Source: an uncultured bacterium (GTDB lineage Bacteria > Bacteroidota > Bacteroidia > Bacteroidales > JACABE01). From it: DNA of 6,624 nt. Shown here piece after piece: positions 5,994-6,624 of this stretch. Where the stretch lies: positions 1 to 6,624 of the forward strand of contig CAIWDQ010000359.1 in the NCBI GenBank assembly GCA_903911455.1. Reading direction: 5' to 3'. The position numbers and the translations under genes were made by a program. Position 1 is the first letter of the stretch, and each line of letters opens with the position of its first letter. Below the pieces are notes generated by a model. It saw only the letters and a program-made list of their open reading frames with translations. It did not search any database and had not been told where the DNA came from.

Positions 5994-6624
5994 ATGGAAA
6001 CTAAATTAACTTTAGAAATAAAAACTGATTTATATAATTACATAGCTGATTTTATTTCGGATAATAAAAGAAATAAGTTCGATGAATTTATTAAGCACAG
6101 GACAAGATATCTGACAGTTGTATTGGAAAACATTTTTCAATCGCAGAATGCCAGTGCTGTATTACGTACATGTGATTGTTTTGGAATACAAGATGTTCAT
6201 ATAATAGAAAATGAGCATAAATATGAGATAAACCCTGATGTTGAACTAGGTGCAGCAAAATGGTTAAATCTTAATTATTATAATGAAAAAGAACATAATA
6301 CTTTGGAAGCAATAAATACTTTGCGTGAAAAAGGTTATACCATAGTAGCAACTACACCTCATAAGAATGATCTGATACTTGAAGATCTTCCGATTGATAA
6401 TAAGATTGCATTGCTTTTCGGGACAGAGAAAGATGGATTATCAGATATTGCCCTCCAAAATTCAGATGCATATGTTAAAATACCTATGTATGGCTTTACC
6501 GAAAGTTTCAACATTTCAGTTTCTGCTGCTTTATCAGTTTTTTATTTGAGTGAGAAAATAAGAAGATCTAATACCCCCTGGCAACTTACTGAGAATGAAA
6601 TAATGGATATTAAAATCAATTGGG
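5994..6624 (+). CDS. trmH: TrmH-type tRNA/rRNA 2'-O-methyltransferase (SPOUT), 3'-truncated
   Basis: The ATG at 5994 opens a frame of 210 codons that runs off the window end. It shows the three SpoU/SPOUT motifs. Motif 1 is NASAVLRTCDCFGIQDVHII at 52-71, with the conserved Asn52 and Arg58. Motif 2 is ALLFGTEKDGLS at 139-150. Motif 3 is IPMYGFTESFNISVSAAL at 163-180, forming the trefoil knot that binds S-adenosylmethionine. The order and the N-terminal helical lead-in (HRTRYLTVVLENIFQ) resemble E. coli TrmH, which methylates the ribose of G18 in the tRNA D-loop. Substrate is inferred from that resemblance; related SpoU enzymes act on rRNA. There is no long N-terminal substrate-binding domain as in RlmB, which favours TrmH. 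It follows the glycosylase by 9 bases with no visible promoter, so it probably ends or continues the same transcript. Only the extreme C-terminus is missing. Confidence 0.88.
   Translation, partial: METKLTLEIKTDLYNYIADFISDNKRNKFDEFIKHRTRYLTVVLENIFQSQNASAVLRTCDCFGIQDVHIIENEHKYEINPDVELGAAKWLNLNYYNEKEHNTLEAINTLREKGYTIVATTPHKNDLILEDLPIDNKIALLFGTEKDGLSDIALQNSDAYVKIPMYGFTESFNISVSAALSVFYLSEKIRRSNTPWQLTENEIMDIKINW

Overview
The window is AT-rich, gene-dense DNA that looks like a member of the phylum Bacteroidota, probably order Bacteroidales. Three things point there: there are no Shine-Dalgarno sequences before the starts, but A/T-rich leaders instead; there is a promoter -7 element of the TAnnTTTG type; and there is a periplasmic-binding-like protein with a long Lys/Glu/Thr-rich linker. 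The genus cannot be fixed from the sequence. All genes are on the + strand.

Layout. Bases 1-1254 hold the 3' part of a gene for an envelope protein with a type-1 periplasmic-binding fold. A 98-base gap (1255-1352) carries an A/T heptamer repeat and a G/C-rich palindrome of the REP-like kind. argS (arginyl-tRNA synthetase) fills 1353-3131. Next comes an 805-base gap without a convincing gene (3132-3936). Its first 460 bases are a degenerate tandem array with a 21-bp step and a 42-bp higher-order unit, starting exactly at the argS stop codon. The rest is A/T-rich DNA with one more 21-bp repeat pair and, at its end, a promoter. From 3937 to the window end runs a tight four-gene cluster: a short TatD-type metal hydrolase, tcdA (tRNA t6A dehydratase), an AAG/MPG-type DNA-3-methyladenine glycosylase, and a TrmH-type tRNA 2'-O-methyltransferase cut by the window edge.

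How the genes fit together. The cluster is very probably one transcript: the first two genes overlap by 4 bases (ATGA) and the later gaps are 6 and 9 bases. Its theme is nucleic-acid maintenance. TcdA and TrmH modify tRNA, argS upstream charges tRNA, the glycosylase removes alkylated bases, and TatD proteins are often nucleases. This looks like a housekeeping neighbourhood, not a mobile or defence island.

The most unusual content is non-coding. The 42-bp array equals four helical turns per unit and is most homogeneous in its centre and decayed at both ends. I found no clear sign of a new multi-gene system here.
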